Assembly: GCA_029582165.1 (NCBI GenBank)
Contig: CM055868.1
Span: 24,582,891-24,646,890 of the forward strand
Direction: 5' to 3'
Length of the DNA: 64,000 nt
DNA from: Portulaca oleracea
Taxonomy: Eukaryota; Streptophyta; Magnoliopsida; Caryophyllales; Portulacaceae
Positions within the stretch are counted from its first letter, which is position 1. Each line of letters starts with the position of its first letter. A program made the position numbers and the translations under genes. This document shows positions 47,032 through 57,756 of this stretch, one piece after another. The notes beneath the pieces were generated by a model. It did not search any database, was not told the origin of the DNA, and was given only the letters and a program-made list of their open reading frames with translations.

Positions 47032-47987
47032 CTAGTGTTTGTACCTGTGCGATGCACGGGTTAATTCGTCTTCTTTGTCATTTTTCTCTATTCTTTAAGA
47101 AATTTGTTTACCTTTTTTTATTTATTGTATGGTTGAATCAGTGATACAAAATTTGCATATGTTTTTCTATTATTTTAGTCGAGTTCAATTCTGTTATATA
47201 ATTTTTGGTTGTTGTCATACATCTTGTGTTCTTTATAAAACTGTATTTAAGTTAGTTTTGTTGTACTGTAAAATAATCATTTATCGGTTGTTTTTTTGGA
47301 CGTATGTAATATGCGTAGATATTATTAGGGAGACTGTTGTTTAATGTTATTTTCCCTGATTCTTTGCTTTTTTTTTTTTTTTTGCATTGTTTGTCTTGAT
47401 AATTGTGTATGACTATGTATGTTTATTGTGATGATGTATGACTATGTGACTAAATTAATTTGTCTCTAGCTATAGTCATTTTTTGTACAAAATTTATATA
47501 TTTAAGATCTCATAAATTAAGAAGATTTATGATAAGATGTCTCTATAATTTGCAAATGAACAATAACTCAATTTTAGTAAAATAGAATTGTTGAAAACAA
47601 AAAATAAAAAATAAATGAAAGACTTAGTCTCACATACATTTAGTAGAAGTAAATCTACTATATCCCTATTTAAAAACAATTACCACATAAGTATGTTTTA
47701 TAACAAATAAGGATATGTCAATGAATTTGTTACCCATATTTTAAAATTTGTTAGTAGACTTCACATCTCCGATTAAATTAATTAATTAATTTTTTGTTGT
47801 CATCTTATTAGAGTGACTTAGCATTGAAAAGAAGGAAAATTTACACAATGCAATGAATTTAAAGTACAATATTAAATATAACCATTTAATATATTTTATT
47901 TCTTTTTTCCTTTATATTTAAGAAACTTTTTGGTAGTGACACGTGACAAAAGACTCCTATAAAGATTTTGTTTTAATATATTATAGA
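47032..47987 (-). mobile_element. Non-autonomous Helitron, antisense
   Basis: On the minus strand it starts TCTATAATATATTAAAACAA at 47987 and ends with a hairpin CCGTGCATCGCACAGG (47064-47049) followed by CTAG at 47035-47032. The flanking bases are A on the 5' side and T on the 3' side. It is 956 bp long and has no coding region. It points toward the other Helitron: the two 3' ends face each other 200 bp apart. Confidence 0.78.
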
Positions 47988-48000
47988 TAGATGACACCTA

Positions 48001-48003
<3 letters not shown>

Positions 48004-48052
<49 letters not shown>
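48004..48052. repeat. (TA)n microsatellite
   Basis: About 24 TA units lying between the Helitron 5' end and the LINE 5' UTR. Confidence 0.95.
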
Positions 48053-48055
<3 letters not shown>

Positions 48056-48096
48056 GCTAAAAAAAACGCTAAATTCGCTCTGTTCTCCAGGCGAAA

Positions 48097-49218
48097 ATGG
48101 GGCGAAACAAAAGGAGAAAACGTTCATCAAGGAAGAACAAGAAGTTCCTGTCGTCCGGTGAGTCTCCGATCCCGTCGATGGTGGAGCTGGATTCATCTTC
48201 GCTAGTTGATTCTATTGATACCAATATCGTTGCTGTTCCTTCTGTTTTGGAAGAGGTATTTGTGACTCCAAATCCTGACTCAAAGCCTTCAAATGATGAT
48301 GTTTCTCCATCGATATCATCTGCTTCGGGTCAAGATGTGGAGTTACAGAAGTCCTCGCCCAAAGTTCAAGGCCCGATGAAGCTGAATTTCATCCAACCTC
48401 TTTCTGTTAATGGTGTTTCTACGCATCGATTGACAGGTGACGATACTAGGTCTGAATTGAATTTCTGGGAATCTTCTATATTGGGGTTTGTTATTGGTGC
48501 TAATCCTCCATTGAACATCATTGAAAGTTTTGCTACTCGAATGTGGGGGTCGTTGGGTTTTGATAGAGTAGTTTGGAAACCTGAAGGTACCTTCATTTTT
48601 CGTTTCCATTCTATTGAAGCTAGGGATTTGATTTTGGCCAGGAGAGTGATTTATTTTGACAAGAAACCCTTGACTTTGAAGGCCTCGTCTCTAGGTCAAT
48701 CGACTAGTCCTGATGTGGTGTCGACTATACCTATTTGGGTTAAACTTCCAAACTTGGAATGGAGGTTCTGGAGTTGTTCTGGGTTGAGTAAAATTGGAAG
48801 TTTACTGGGTGAACCTATTGAAGCTGATCTCTACACAAAAGACAAAGTCCTTATGAATTTTGCTAGGATCCTGGTGAATATTAGACTGGATAGTTCTTTC
48901 CCTGAGACAGTTTCATTCATGGATGAAGATGGTTTTGTGTGTGTGCAAGCTGTTGAATATGAATGGAAGCCTGTGGTTTGTTCTGAATGTCATATGTTTG
49001 GCCATAAAATGGAGAACTACAGGAAGAAAAAGGGGAAGCAGAAATGGGTTCAGAAGAAAAAGGGGAAGCAGAAATGGGTTCAAAAAAAGGGGAAGCTACA
49101 TGGTATCCCAAAGACCATGGTGAGTGATAGAGATTCGAAATTCCTTAGTCATTTTTGGATTACCTTATGGAAGAAGTTGGGTACAAAGCTCAATTTTAGC
49201 ACGGCATGTCATCCCTAA
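48097..49218 (+). CDS. LINE ORF1 fused in frame to gypsy integrase (chimeric ORF)
   Basis: Starts at an ATG and runs 373 codons. Residues 1-40 are basic ([16 protein letters not shown]). Residues ~125-290 are the DUF4283 region of plant LINE ORF1 ([48 protein letters not shown]). Near residues 298-315 is a zinc knuckle, [14 protein letters not shown], whose final Cys is replaced by Tyr. Two and a half copies of a 30-bp repeat (GKQKWVQKK) follow, then [20 protein letters not shown], which is gypsy integrase, ending at a TAA at 49216-49218. ORF1 proteins bind LINE RNA; the fused piece is too short to be catalytic. Confidence 0.8.
   Translation: MGRNKRRKRSSRKNKKFLSSGESPIPSMVELDSSSLVDSIDTNIVAVPSVLEEVFVTPNPDSKPSNDDVSPSISSASGQDVELQKSSPKVQGPMKLNFIQPLSVNGVSTHRLTGDDTRSELNFWESSILGFVIGANPPLNIIESFATRMWGSLGFDRVVWKPEGTFIFRFHSIEARDLILARRVIYFDKKPLTLKASSLGQSTSPDVVSTIPIWVKLPNLEWRFWSCSGLSKIGSLLGEPIEADLYTKDKVLMNFARILVNIRLDSSFPETVSFMDEDGFVCVQAVEYEWKPVVCSECHMFGHKMENYRKKKGKQKWVQKKKGKQKWVQKKGKLHGIPKTMVSDRDSKFLSHFWITLWKKLGTKLNFSTACHP
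49023..49095. repeat. 30-bp tandem repeat at the LINE/gypsy junction
   Basis: Units at 49023-49052 and 49053-49082 plus a partial third copy; the purine-rich unit includes AAGGGGAAGCAGAAATGGG. Confidence 0.9.
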
Positions 49219-49965
49219 ACGAATGGACAAACTGAAGTTGTCAACCGTACATTGGGAGCCTTATTACGAGCTTTGGTGAGCAAGGATAAGAAAAGCTGGG
49301 ATACTTTGCTAAGCCATGCTGAATTTGCTTATAATCGGAGTCCAAATCGAGCTACAAAGTTATCTCCATTTGAAGTTGTGTATGGGAAGAATCCTCTCAA
49401 GCCTATGGATTTATCTCCTATGTCTATGTCAACTAAATTCAGTTTTGAAGCTAGTAAGAGAGTGGAGGAGATTACGAAGTTACATGAGGAGGTTCGAGAA
49501 AAGATCATGAGATATACTCAAAGGATTGAAGAGAAGGTTAATCAAAAGAGGAAGAAAGTTATTTTCAAACCTGGAGACTTGGTATGGATACACCTCAAGA
49601 AAGAAAGATTTTCGAGTAGAAGAAAAGGGAAATTGAAACCAAGAAGTGATGGTCCTTTTGAGGTCATTGAGAAGATTGGTGATAATGCTTATAAGTTGAA
49701 GCTAGATGATGGTTATGAGGGAAGTTGTACCTTCAATGTAAGTGATCTCAAACCTTATTATCAAGAAGGTGAAGAGATTCCAAGTTTGAGGGCAAACTTT
49801 TCTCAAGAAGGGGTGAATGATGCATATTCATATCATAAGCATCATGAAGAAGCTATCAAAGATCTTACAATTCTCTTAAATGAGCTACAAGCTTCTAATT
49901 CACATGACATCAATGGTAGCCTTTATGGAAGAGGTTTATTGAGCTACTTACAACAAGATCCATGA
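49093..49965 (+). pseudogene. Gypsy element B, integrase C-terminal fragment
   Basis: It shares domains and length with gypsy [21 protein letters not shown] (second D of DDE), NGQTEVVNRTLGALLRALV (E), NRSPNRATKLSPFEVVYGKN, GPFEVIEKIGDNAYKLKLDD (GPY/F) and NVSDLKPYY. An in-frame TAA lies at 49216-49218, where gypsy A has CAG (Gln). It ends at TGA after LLSYLQQDP. The 5' two thirds of pol is missing. Confidence 0.88.
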
Positions 49966-49979
49966 AGATTCATCTCATC

Positions 49980-50682
49980 AAAGTTGAAGGGCTTTGGAAG
50001 ATCTACATCATGGTTTTTGAATCTTTAAGTTTGGATAAGTATTGAGCTAGTTATCATCATTTTAATCTAGCATATGTACACTTGTATCTTTGTGATGTCA
50101 TTTTTGTATTGGATGATGTAAGCCTAAAAAGGCCTAATTCTTGATGTACCTAAAGGGAGGTGCGATTACTATAAATACCCCCTTTATGGTGCCTTGTAAA
50201 CACAATCTATTGAATCATAATAAACACACAAAATTCTCTCTAAAGTTGTCATGCTTTAGTTTCTAGCATTCTAGCTAGATTTTCGAATTCGTTGAGGGGT
50301 TTTCGAACAAATATTCTCTTCTATTCCAAGAGGGAGCAATCTTGGATGGTGCAAAGGAGGAGTTGGATATCAAATTGATTGTGGTGCGTCTATATCAATC
50401 AAGGAGGTTTCCATTGCCAATTCTATCTTGTTTCTACGTCAAATCGTGTTGTTCTTCGTGAGTTGGTACGTTTTTGCTTAGTCTTTTGTTTCTCTTGATT
50501 GTCATTCATGTCATAAACATTAGAACTCTCGTCCAAGCCTTTAGCTTTCGTTCATTTTCAATCTAAATCCATCCGTTCATTCGTTTGTTTGAGAAATCAA
50601 CAATTGCAAGTTTTTTACTTGTGAAAGATCATTTTTTATTTCGTGTATAATGGATTAGTTTTGATTCATTATGCATGAATCA
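49980..50682 (+). repeat. Gypsy B 3' LTR (approximate limits)
   Basis: Resembles the LTR at 61190-61776: CTATAAATACCCCC (TATA-like, 50170), AAACACAATCTATTG, CACACAAAATTCTCTCTAAAG, GGGAGCAATCTTGGATGG and an end near CATTATGCATGAATCA. The start is an estimate because only one copy is present. Confidence 0.6.
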
Positions 50683-50734
50683 ACTGTCCTTTACATATTA
50701 TACTTTGTAAGTTTCCCAGGAAGATTTGCAAGAG

Positions 50735-51720
50735 ATTTCTTTTTTGTGACATGTGGGCTGATGATAAAGATTTCTTAAGGATTGTCACTGAATTGGTCTA
50801 CTGTTGTCAAGGGCCATCCTATGTTCTCTCTTGTTGTTAAACTGAAAGGTTTGAAATCTCCACTAAAGAGTTTGCATAAATCGAAGTTTGGGGATATTTT
50901 TGCAAAGACTCAGAATGAGTATATTGCCTTGACTACCATTCAAAAGGATTTACACTTGAATCCTACTGCTGATTTATTTGCTGCTGAATCAGAAGCTAAG
51001 AAGGCTTATTTGGCCTCTCTGTCTAACGCTGCTAAATTCTTGAAGCAAAAAACCAAGTTCGATTGGTTGCATCATGGTGATCAGAACTCTGCTTTCTTCT
51101 ATTCTGTTTTGAAGGCCAAATCTTATCAAAATAAGGTGGTAAGCATTAAAGATGGGAATGGTTCTGTTTTACTTGAACCTGATGATATTGGCAATTACTT
51201 GGCATCTCATTTTGATAGTTTTTTTGCTGAAAAGAAGTGTATTAGCAGAGTCAAGTGGAGCACTATCCAGTATGGTAATATGGTCACTGCAGAACATCAA
51301 TCGATCTTATGTGCTCCTATTACTACAAAGGAAATCAGGGATGTATTTTTTGCTATGAATGGAAGAAAAGTCCCGGTCCTGATGGGTTCAATGCTACTTT
51401 TTTCAAGAAGTCTTGGTCTGTTATTGGCCATGATGTATGTACAGCTATTCTGGATTTCTTCTCTACTGGGAAGTTATTGAAGGAGGTTAATACTACTTTG
51501 CTTGCTCTTATTCCTAAGGTTACTAATCCAGAAATGGTGGGGGATTTGAGACCTATTTCATGTTGCAATGTTCTGTATAAGGCTATTACTAAAATCCTTT
51601 GCAATAGATTGAAGTTGGTTCTTCCAGATATAGTGGATGTCTCTCAATCTGCTTTTGTTCATGAAAGATCTATTTTCCAGATATAGTGGATGTCTCTCAA
51701 TATGCTTTTGTTCATGAAAG
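50735..51720 (+). pseudogene. LINE ORF2 middle part (linker and start of RT)
   Basis: CDMWADDKDFLRI, then FDWLHHGDQNSAFFYSVLKA and DDIGNYLASHF (region between endonuclease and RT), then PGPDGFNATFFKKSW, ALIPKVTNPEMVGDLRPISC and LPDIVDVSQSAFVHERSI (start of RT). The frame changes near 51360. It ends inside RT, before the FADD box. Confidence 0.85.
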
Positions 51721-51727
51721 ATCTTTA
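51626..51727. repeat. ~51-bp tandem duplication at the LINE 3' break
   Basis: CCAGATATAGTGGATGTCTC to CATGAAAGATCT occurs twice (from 51626 and from 51677), with one substitution. The second copy runs directly into the LTR sequence. Confidence 0.85.
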
Positions 51728-52443
51728 TTTTGCATTTTTACTTTCTTGTAATCACTTATATTATTGCAATCTTGATATTAAATATTAATTGCGACTAATC
51801 TAAATCAGATTACATATAATTGCAATTTTAATTCCGTTCTTTATTTATTTATGCTTCGTTTATCACATTTATTTATTTTCGTACTTTAATTTTTCGCATG
51901 CATCTAAATAATTTAAATTAATCTAACTAATTCTCCTCTTCTACTCTCTTCTTTAACGAACCGATTTAGTAGAGTCCGTTCTTTGAACGGGCGGATTCGA
52001 AGGTTTTTACTTTCGAATTCGTAACCTTACCCCCGGATCCGAATCTCATGGTTCTCGGTTTGCGGAGTCTAATTTGAGTTTATTAATTCTCACCAAAAAT
52101 TAATTGGCGACTCTATAATTTATTCCATTTGATTCATTTGCTTTCTTTTCGAATTTTATATTTTTATTTCTAGAAAATTTTAATTGCACGGGAAGTAATA
52201 TCACAGAAAGAAACGAATCAGAAAGTTGAGGTCTTGGTTCACCGTTGATTCTCCTTGTTTTTTGTGTTATATTATTTTCTTATCAATGAAATTTTCTGGA
52301 AATAAAAATAATTAAATTCAAGATTGCGTTTGAACATTTTGATTGATAAAAATTGAATTTAAATCCCTTAAAGACGAGACACCTCTTTCGATTCGCCTAA
52401 TATCGCGTAGGACACTAATGGAAGTTTTTTCCTGGGTCCTACA
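51721..52443 (+). repeat. LARD 5' LTR, 5'-truncated
   Basis: Matches 58410-58997 of the 3' LTR; the first ~650 bp is missing. Ends GGGTCCTACA. It keeps about 172 bp (52030-52201) that the 3' LTR lacks. Confidence 0.88.
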
Positions 52444-52445
52444 AG

Positions 52446-52463
52446 TGGCGACTCCATTGGGGA
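52446..52463 (+). promoter_or_regulatory. Primer-binding site of the LARD
   Basis: TGGCGACTCCATTGGGGA, two bases after the LTR. The form is of the TGGCGACTC...GGGGA type seen in Tat/Ogre elements; the exact tRNA was not verified. Confidence 0.7.
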
Positions 52464-53595
52464 CTTACTTTAAGAGGGTAAAACTTGAAAAATCGGTTTT
52501 TTAAATTTTTGAGTAGAAAGGAGAAATTAGTTCTTTTAATTTTTATTATTTAGTAGGCATTTTTGCATACGGGCCTACTTTTCGATTTTTTTTGAATCGG
52601 AAAGAACCAAAAGGTACCGTTTAGGTTTCTAACCCTAAATTTCCCTTTCGGGTAAAGTGTATTTATGACTTCGAGGAAATGAATTCCACATTTCAGGAAT
52701 ATCATAACCCTTTCCCACTCATGAATTACTCCAAAATTTTAGGGATTATGAATTTACATTTCCCTTAAATTTTGTGAGAAACACACGACCCGCATTACTA
52801 TGAACTCCATAGAATTTACGGCCCGTGCGAGACATGAGCGTAGAAGCCTTTAGGAAACTTACCTTAAACGTCGAACCTATAATTATGGTTAGGATGGTAA
52901 CACTCATTTGTATGCTATGTGCATTTTTTTTCTTCTTAAAAAAAATAACGTGCTAATTATGTGCTAATTGTACATTTCATTGTAAAATGAGTCGGTCCAA
53001 CACTTGCATTTCACTCTAACATTACTTTAGTTTGGGTAATATTCAAACGAGATTAAAGTAGGCCCAAAAGGTCTCTCTTAGGCCCAAGTCAGAGAGGTTT
53101 GACTAAGTTTGAGATTCAAGTTTGACTTTACTCAACCCTAAGTAATGTTTGACCCCTGAGGCATCCCTCTGGTCGTTAACTAGATTTGAGTCCATTAAAA
53201 TTTTAATGTTGATTCGGTTTTATGATGACTTGATGGATACATCCCCTCTTCATGTACATAACATCATTCTAGGTTAGGAGTATTCATACAAGCCAATCAG
53301 TGGGCAAGCCCAACCAAAAAAAAAGTTTCATTCATCATATAGGCATTGTTTGCATTAGGTTGTCTCATATAGGTCGCTAGGCGTTTGGGTAGGTAAATGT
53401 CAAGATTAACTTTTGAGGTTTATGGTTTCCATACATGCAAAATAGGACATAAAATGTCAAGAGTCAAATCTTGGGCTAGAATCAGATCATGGAGACTTCA
53501 AGCTTTTCACCAGCTCCAACAACTCTTCTTGATACTCACTGATTGAATGTGATACCATGTCCATCATATTCCTACTCTTCACCTTTTGTCAAATC

Positions 53596-53838
53596 CAAGG
53601 TTAACAGAAAGAAGAGGGGTTAACTCCAAGAACTCACTTGGGGTTAGGCAAAAGGAGAGGCCAATCAAATCAAACCAAGGTTAACAAAGAGAAGAGGGGT
53701 TAACTCCAAGAACTCACTTGGGGTTAGGCAAAAGGAGAGGCCAATCAAATCAAATCAAACCAAGGTTAACAAAGAGAAGATGGGTTGACTCCAAGAACTT
53801 ACTTGGGGTTAGGCAAAAGGAGAGGCTAATCAAATAAA
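53596..53838. repeat. ~80-bp tandem repeat in the LARD interior
   Basis: Three units start at 53596, 53676 and 53761 (CAAGGTTAAC...), each with GGGTTAGGCAAAAGGAGAGG. The core recurs singly farther on (about 53885, 54347, 54418, 54488, 55197). Confidence 0.88.
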
Positions 53839-54807
53839 ATAAATAAAATGAAGAAGGGATTGCAAACTTGAACACCCACAAGTTGGGCAAAAGGAGAGGT
53901 AAATGAAGAAAGGATCGCAAACTAAAAAAGGTGAAGATGGCATGACTCGTATATAGAACTCCTAATGTTGTACATTTTCAAATTTAGGTGTGCGGCCCAT
54001 TGTATTTTCAGAGTCAATTGGGATATATCCCAAGTAGATTTTAATGTATTCATCTTAGCTACATTCAAAAAGATGAATTTATTTCATTATGACTCTTGTC
54101 TTCCCCAACCCTTCATTTGCTTCTAAACTGCTAAGGAAATAATCTTGTGCTTGCATTCCTGATTTGAATTGAAGAGCTCACTCACCCATATGACCATCCA
54201 AGTCTGACACATCCATCTGCTTACATCTTTCACTCCATTTCACATCCCGATCACACACCTTCATTCTATGTTTTTTATTTTTGTCCTACCCCGAGTCCAA
54301 GGTTAATGGAGAGAAGAGAGGCTAACTTCACCGCCAAAGCGAAGTTAGGCAAAAGGAGAGACAAATTTCATTTAAAAAAAAAACAGAATAGGAGGCCGAC
54401 ATGAACACCTACATGTTGGGCAAAAGGAGAGGTAAATGAGTAAAAATTAAGAGGAGAGAAGCTAACCTGAACACTCATCCAACAAGTTAGGAAAAAGGAG
54501 AGAATTCAAATGAACAAGACCAATCGTCTCTAAAAGTGAATCTCACTATCAAATAAATCATGCAGCTCAGAAAGACATGCCTACGATTGGAGGCTTCCAC
54601 CCCTTACCACTGACATCATCACCACCTTCATTTTCGCCTAGCCGCTTTACCTACATTATTACTTACATCATCACCATCTTTTCTTAGCCACCACCACGAA
54701 CCCGGTCATTCATTTTATGACCATCTCATCCCTAAACCCACCTAAGCCACATAATGTGTTGCGGGTAACATTCATTGATAGGAGAAGTATAAGCTGAAGG
54801 TCCGTAG

Positions 54808-54905
54808 TTCAAAAAAAAAAGAAAAAAAAAAGAGAAGAAGAAAACAGAAAAAAATCCCAAAAAAAAAGAAAAAGCAAAAAGAAAAAAGAAAGAAGCAAGA
54901 AAAAG
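54808..54905. repeat. Purine (A/G) tract
   Basis: Almost 100 nt of A with interspersed G, few C; low complexity. Confidence 0.9.
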
Positions 54906-56828
54906 AGGCAGTTGTAAGTCACCCGCATAAATCCCAAAACCTTCCCCTCAAACCTTCACACTTATCCTTCCCATTCAACCTTCCCACCTATCTCAAAGTC
55001 CTTCTTGAGGCATCAATCCTTTAAGGCTGCACCAATTGAACTACGACTGGCCTGATTCCATATTGGATACGTAGGAGAACCTCTTTGAGGCCCGGCCATT
55101 GCAATTCAATTTAGAGAAAGTCTGTCATTAAATCATTTGGTCTTTGAGAGAGAGAGAATAAAGAGTGGCTAGCCTGAAAACCTCACCAGGCGGGCTAGGC
55201 AAAAGGAAAGGAAGCCATGGTCTCTAAGGACAATGAAAACTCTTAAATTTCCTTCCACCATGCACACCCACTTTTCCCATCAGACTTGGATCACCCTTCA
55301 TACCCAAATCTAGCCATTTGACCATTTCTTCCCTTATGAGATAAACCCATGAAACATGGTTCTCCATCCAAATACCATCTCACCTTCCTCCGTCAGTTTG
55401 AATCTTTTTCCATTGAACTACCCATCCACTCATCACCTTGTCCATTACATCTGATCACTACTCTCGCCTAGCCATCCATAGCCTCGTCTGGCCCACCATT
55501 GGGGCCTAACCACTCACAAACATGCTTTCTATACCACCATTCCTACCTTTTCCATAATCCATCCTCCATTGTCCCTACCCTGTGAGCTCTTCTGATTTGG
55601 TCATTAGTGTATGTATGAGAGTCGTCAGTTAATCCTCGCTTCCAGAACACCTGAGTGAGGGATAACTCCTTTGGCAGAACAAAAAGTTGACTGCATCAAA
55701 ATAAGGGTTACTTGAAGACAACACCCACCTAGGTCCATCATGATGACTCATTCGAAGCCATTTGTTCACTAGTACTGGGGGCTTGGTGTGCTTACATGTT
55801 CCTACCGAAATAAAAGAACCAAGAAAGATATAATAAAGGAAAGGGAAATCAAGATGGCTTGCCGCTTGGTCCTTCTTAGTGCTTGGGGTTCCCAACCATG
55901 ACATCAAAGTCGAGCATCCTAACTATCCCATCATGCAGTTTAAGCATGTTGAGTCTTCCATTGATATCATTTTCGGCGTCATTCCAAATGGGGGCTCGCT
56001 CGTTACTCAATATCCGCATTATGGCAGCTTAAGCGGGTCAAGCTTTCCCTTGATATCATTTGTTGCGGCATTACAACTGGGGGCTCACTCATCACTCAAC
56101 ATCCACAACATCCAGCTCCATGAATGTTTCAACGATAACAACACACAAGATGGCTCATGTGTCAAGTATATGAGACCACTTGGCTTCTCACATGTGATCG
56201 TCTCAATGCTTCCTATTGCCTTGTCCTGAAACTCGCCTCAAAATTGACTTGATACTTAGGATTTCTTTACTTTCATTGTGGGAAGAAAAAGTGGGGGTTC
56301 TCAACATGGTAGCATTGCACAACATGCATTATAATGTGAATATGTGCATATAGCATTCTCTCATCAGGGTCACTAAGATGTATGCATTAGGCTGCATTAA
56401 GAAGTCAAGCACATGAAACTCAAAGTCGTGCATTAGTACATAACTGGATCACAAGTATCGAGTCTATGCATTACATGTAGAATAGCAGACCAACTGCATG
56501 CATGTCATCATCGTGGTCGTCGTCGGGGGGCTGACAATTACTCACTCAGCAACCTTCAGTGGCATGAAGAATTAGCTTATGAGAAGGTTTGGAAGACCCG
56601 ACAACAACAAGGTCGTCGCCTATAGATAGACACTGGGGGCTATGTGAGATGAAGCTCAAATACTATCCAAGGATTAAGCTCGAAATCTCGACGAGAAAAA
56701 TTAGAATGATGAGCACCTAAAAACACTTTGGGTCTCTGAGATTTTAATTACACTCTCAAGGATTAAAAATCACCAGAATGTCATCATCAAGAATGACAAC
56801 AGATATCGCATTTATGTCGTCTCCAGAC

Positions 56829-57545
56829 AATGGATATCGCATCCGCTCGGACAACAGATATCGCATCTACGTCGTCTCCAGCAAAGAATATCGCATCCGC
56901 TCCGACAACAGATATCGCATCTACATCGTCTCCAGCAAAGGATATCGCATCCAAACCAACAGCAGATAATCGCATCTACGTTGTCTGCAACAAAGGATAT
57001 CGCATCCACCCCGACAATAGATATCGCATCTACGTCATCTTCAGCAAAGGATATCGCATCCGCTCGGACAATAGATATCGCATCTATATCGTCTCCAACA
57101 AAGGATATCGTATCCGAACCAACAACAGATATCGCATCTACATCGTCTGCAACAAAGGATATCGCATCCGCCCCGACAATAGATGTCGCATCTACGTCAT
57201 CTTCAGCAAAGGATATCGAATCCGCTCGGACAATATATATCGCATCTATATCGTCTCCAACAAAGGATATCGCATCCGAACCGACAACAGATATCGCATC
57301 TACGTCGTCTACAACAAAGGATATTGCATCCGCCCCAACAATAGATATCGCATCTACGTTATCTTCTCCAAAGGATATCGTATCCGCTCGGACAATAGAT
57401 ATCGCATCTATATCGTCTCCAACAAAGGATATCGCATCCGAACCGACGTCAGATATCACATCCACGTCATCCCCAACAAAGGATATCGCATCAGCTCGAC
57501 AACAGATATCACACTTATATTGTCTTCATCCAAGGATATCAGACG
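56829..57545. repeat. 54-bp tandem array with 162-bp higher-order structure
   Basis: About 13 units, each containing GATATCGCATCC and, 24 bp on, AGATATCGCATC. Three unit types alternate: A (CCGCTCGGACAA, at 57049, 57211, 57373), B (CCGAACC, at 57103, 57265, 57427) and C (CCGCCCC, at 56995, 57157, 57319). Same-type units match each other better than neighbours do. The unit length is divisible by three, so several frames stay open on both strands; that openness is not evidence of coding. Confidence 0.92.
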
Positions 57546-57756
57546 CATGATTTTGCTTCCAAGGGTCGATAATCAACAAAGACATAGGATATCATTTCCG
57601 AATGTCAATCAGCTACAAGTCATACATGAGGCACAGGAGATTTGCTTCCAAGTGCCATCAAGCCTCCAGACTTCGCTCCCGGAGCATATAATTTTTAGCG
57701 TCATTAAACTACTTTGATCAGCGTCCTACTCGGAATCGATCAAAGTGGGGGCTAAC

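Larger units (their letters stand above)
48055..51720 (+). mobile_element. LINE interrupted by a gypsy fragment
   Basis: A second L1-type LINE. ORF1 (48097-49092) and the middle of ORF2 (50735-51720) are present in the right order and orientation, but the endonuclease region between them is replaced by the 3' part of a gypsy element (49093-50682). The LINE then ends inside the RT domain at the junction with the LTR element at 51721. Confidence 0.8.

Noticed and set aside
55629..56229. Open frames of 92 and 116 codons in the LARD interior
   Set aside because: No recognised domain; the region is repetitive (GGGGGCTC-CTCACTCAATATCC-like words) and lies between LTRs of a gene-less element.
56812..57717. 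Long overlapping open frames on both strands in the 54-bp array (up to ~295 codons)
   Set aside because: The unit is a multiple of three and lacks stops in several frames, so openness follows from the repeat and not from selection for a protein.
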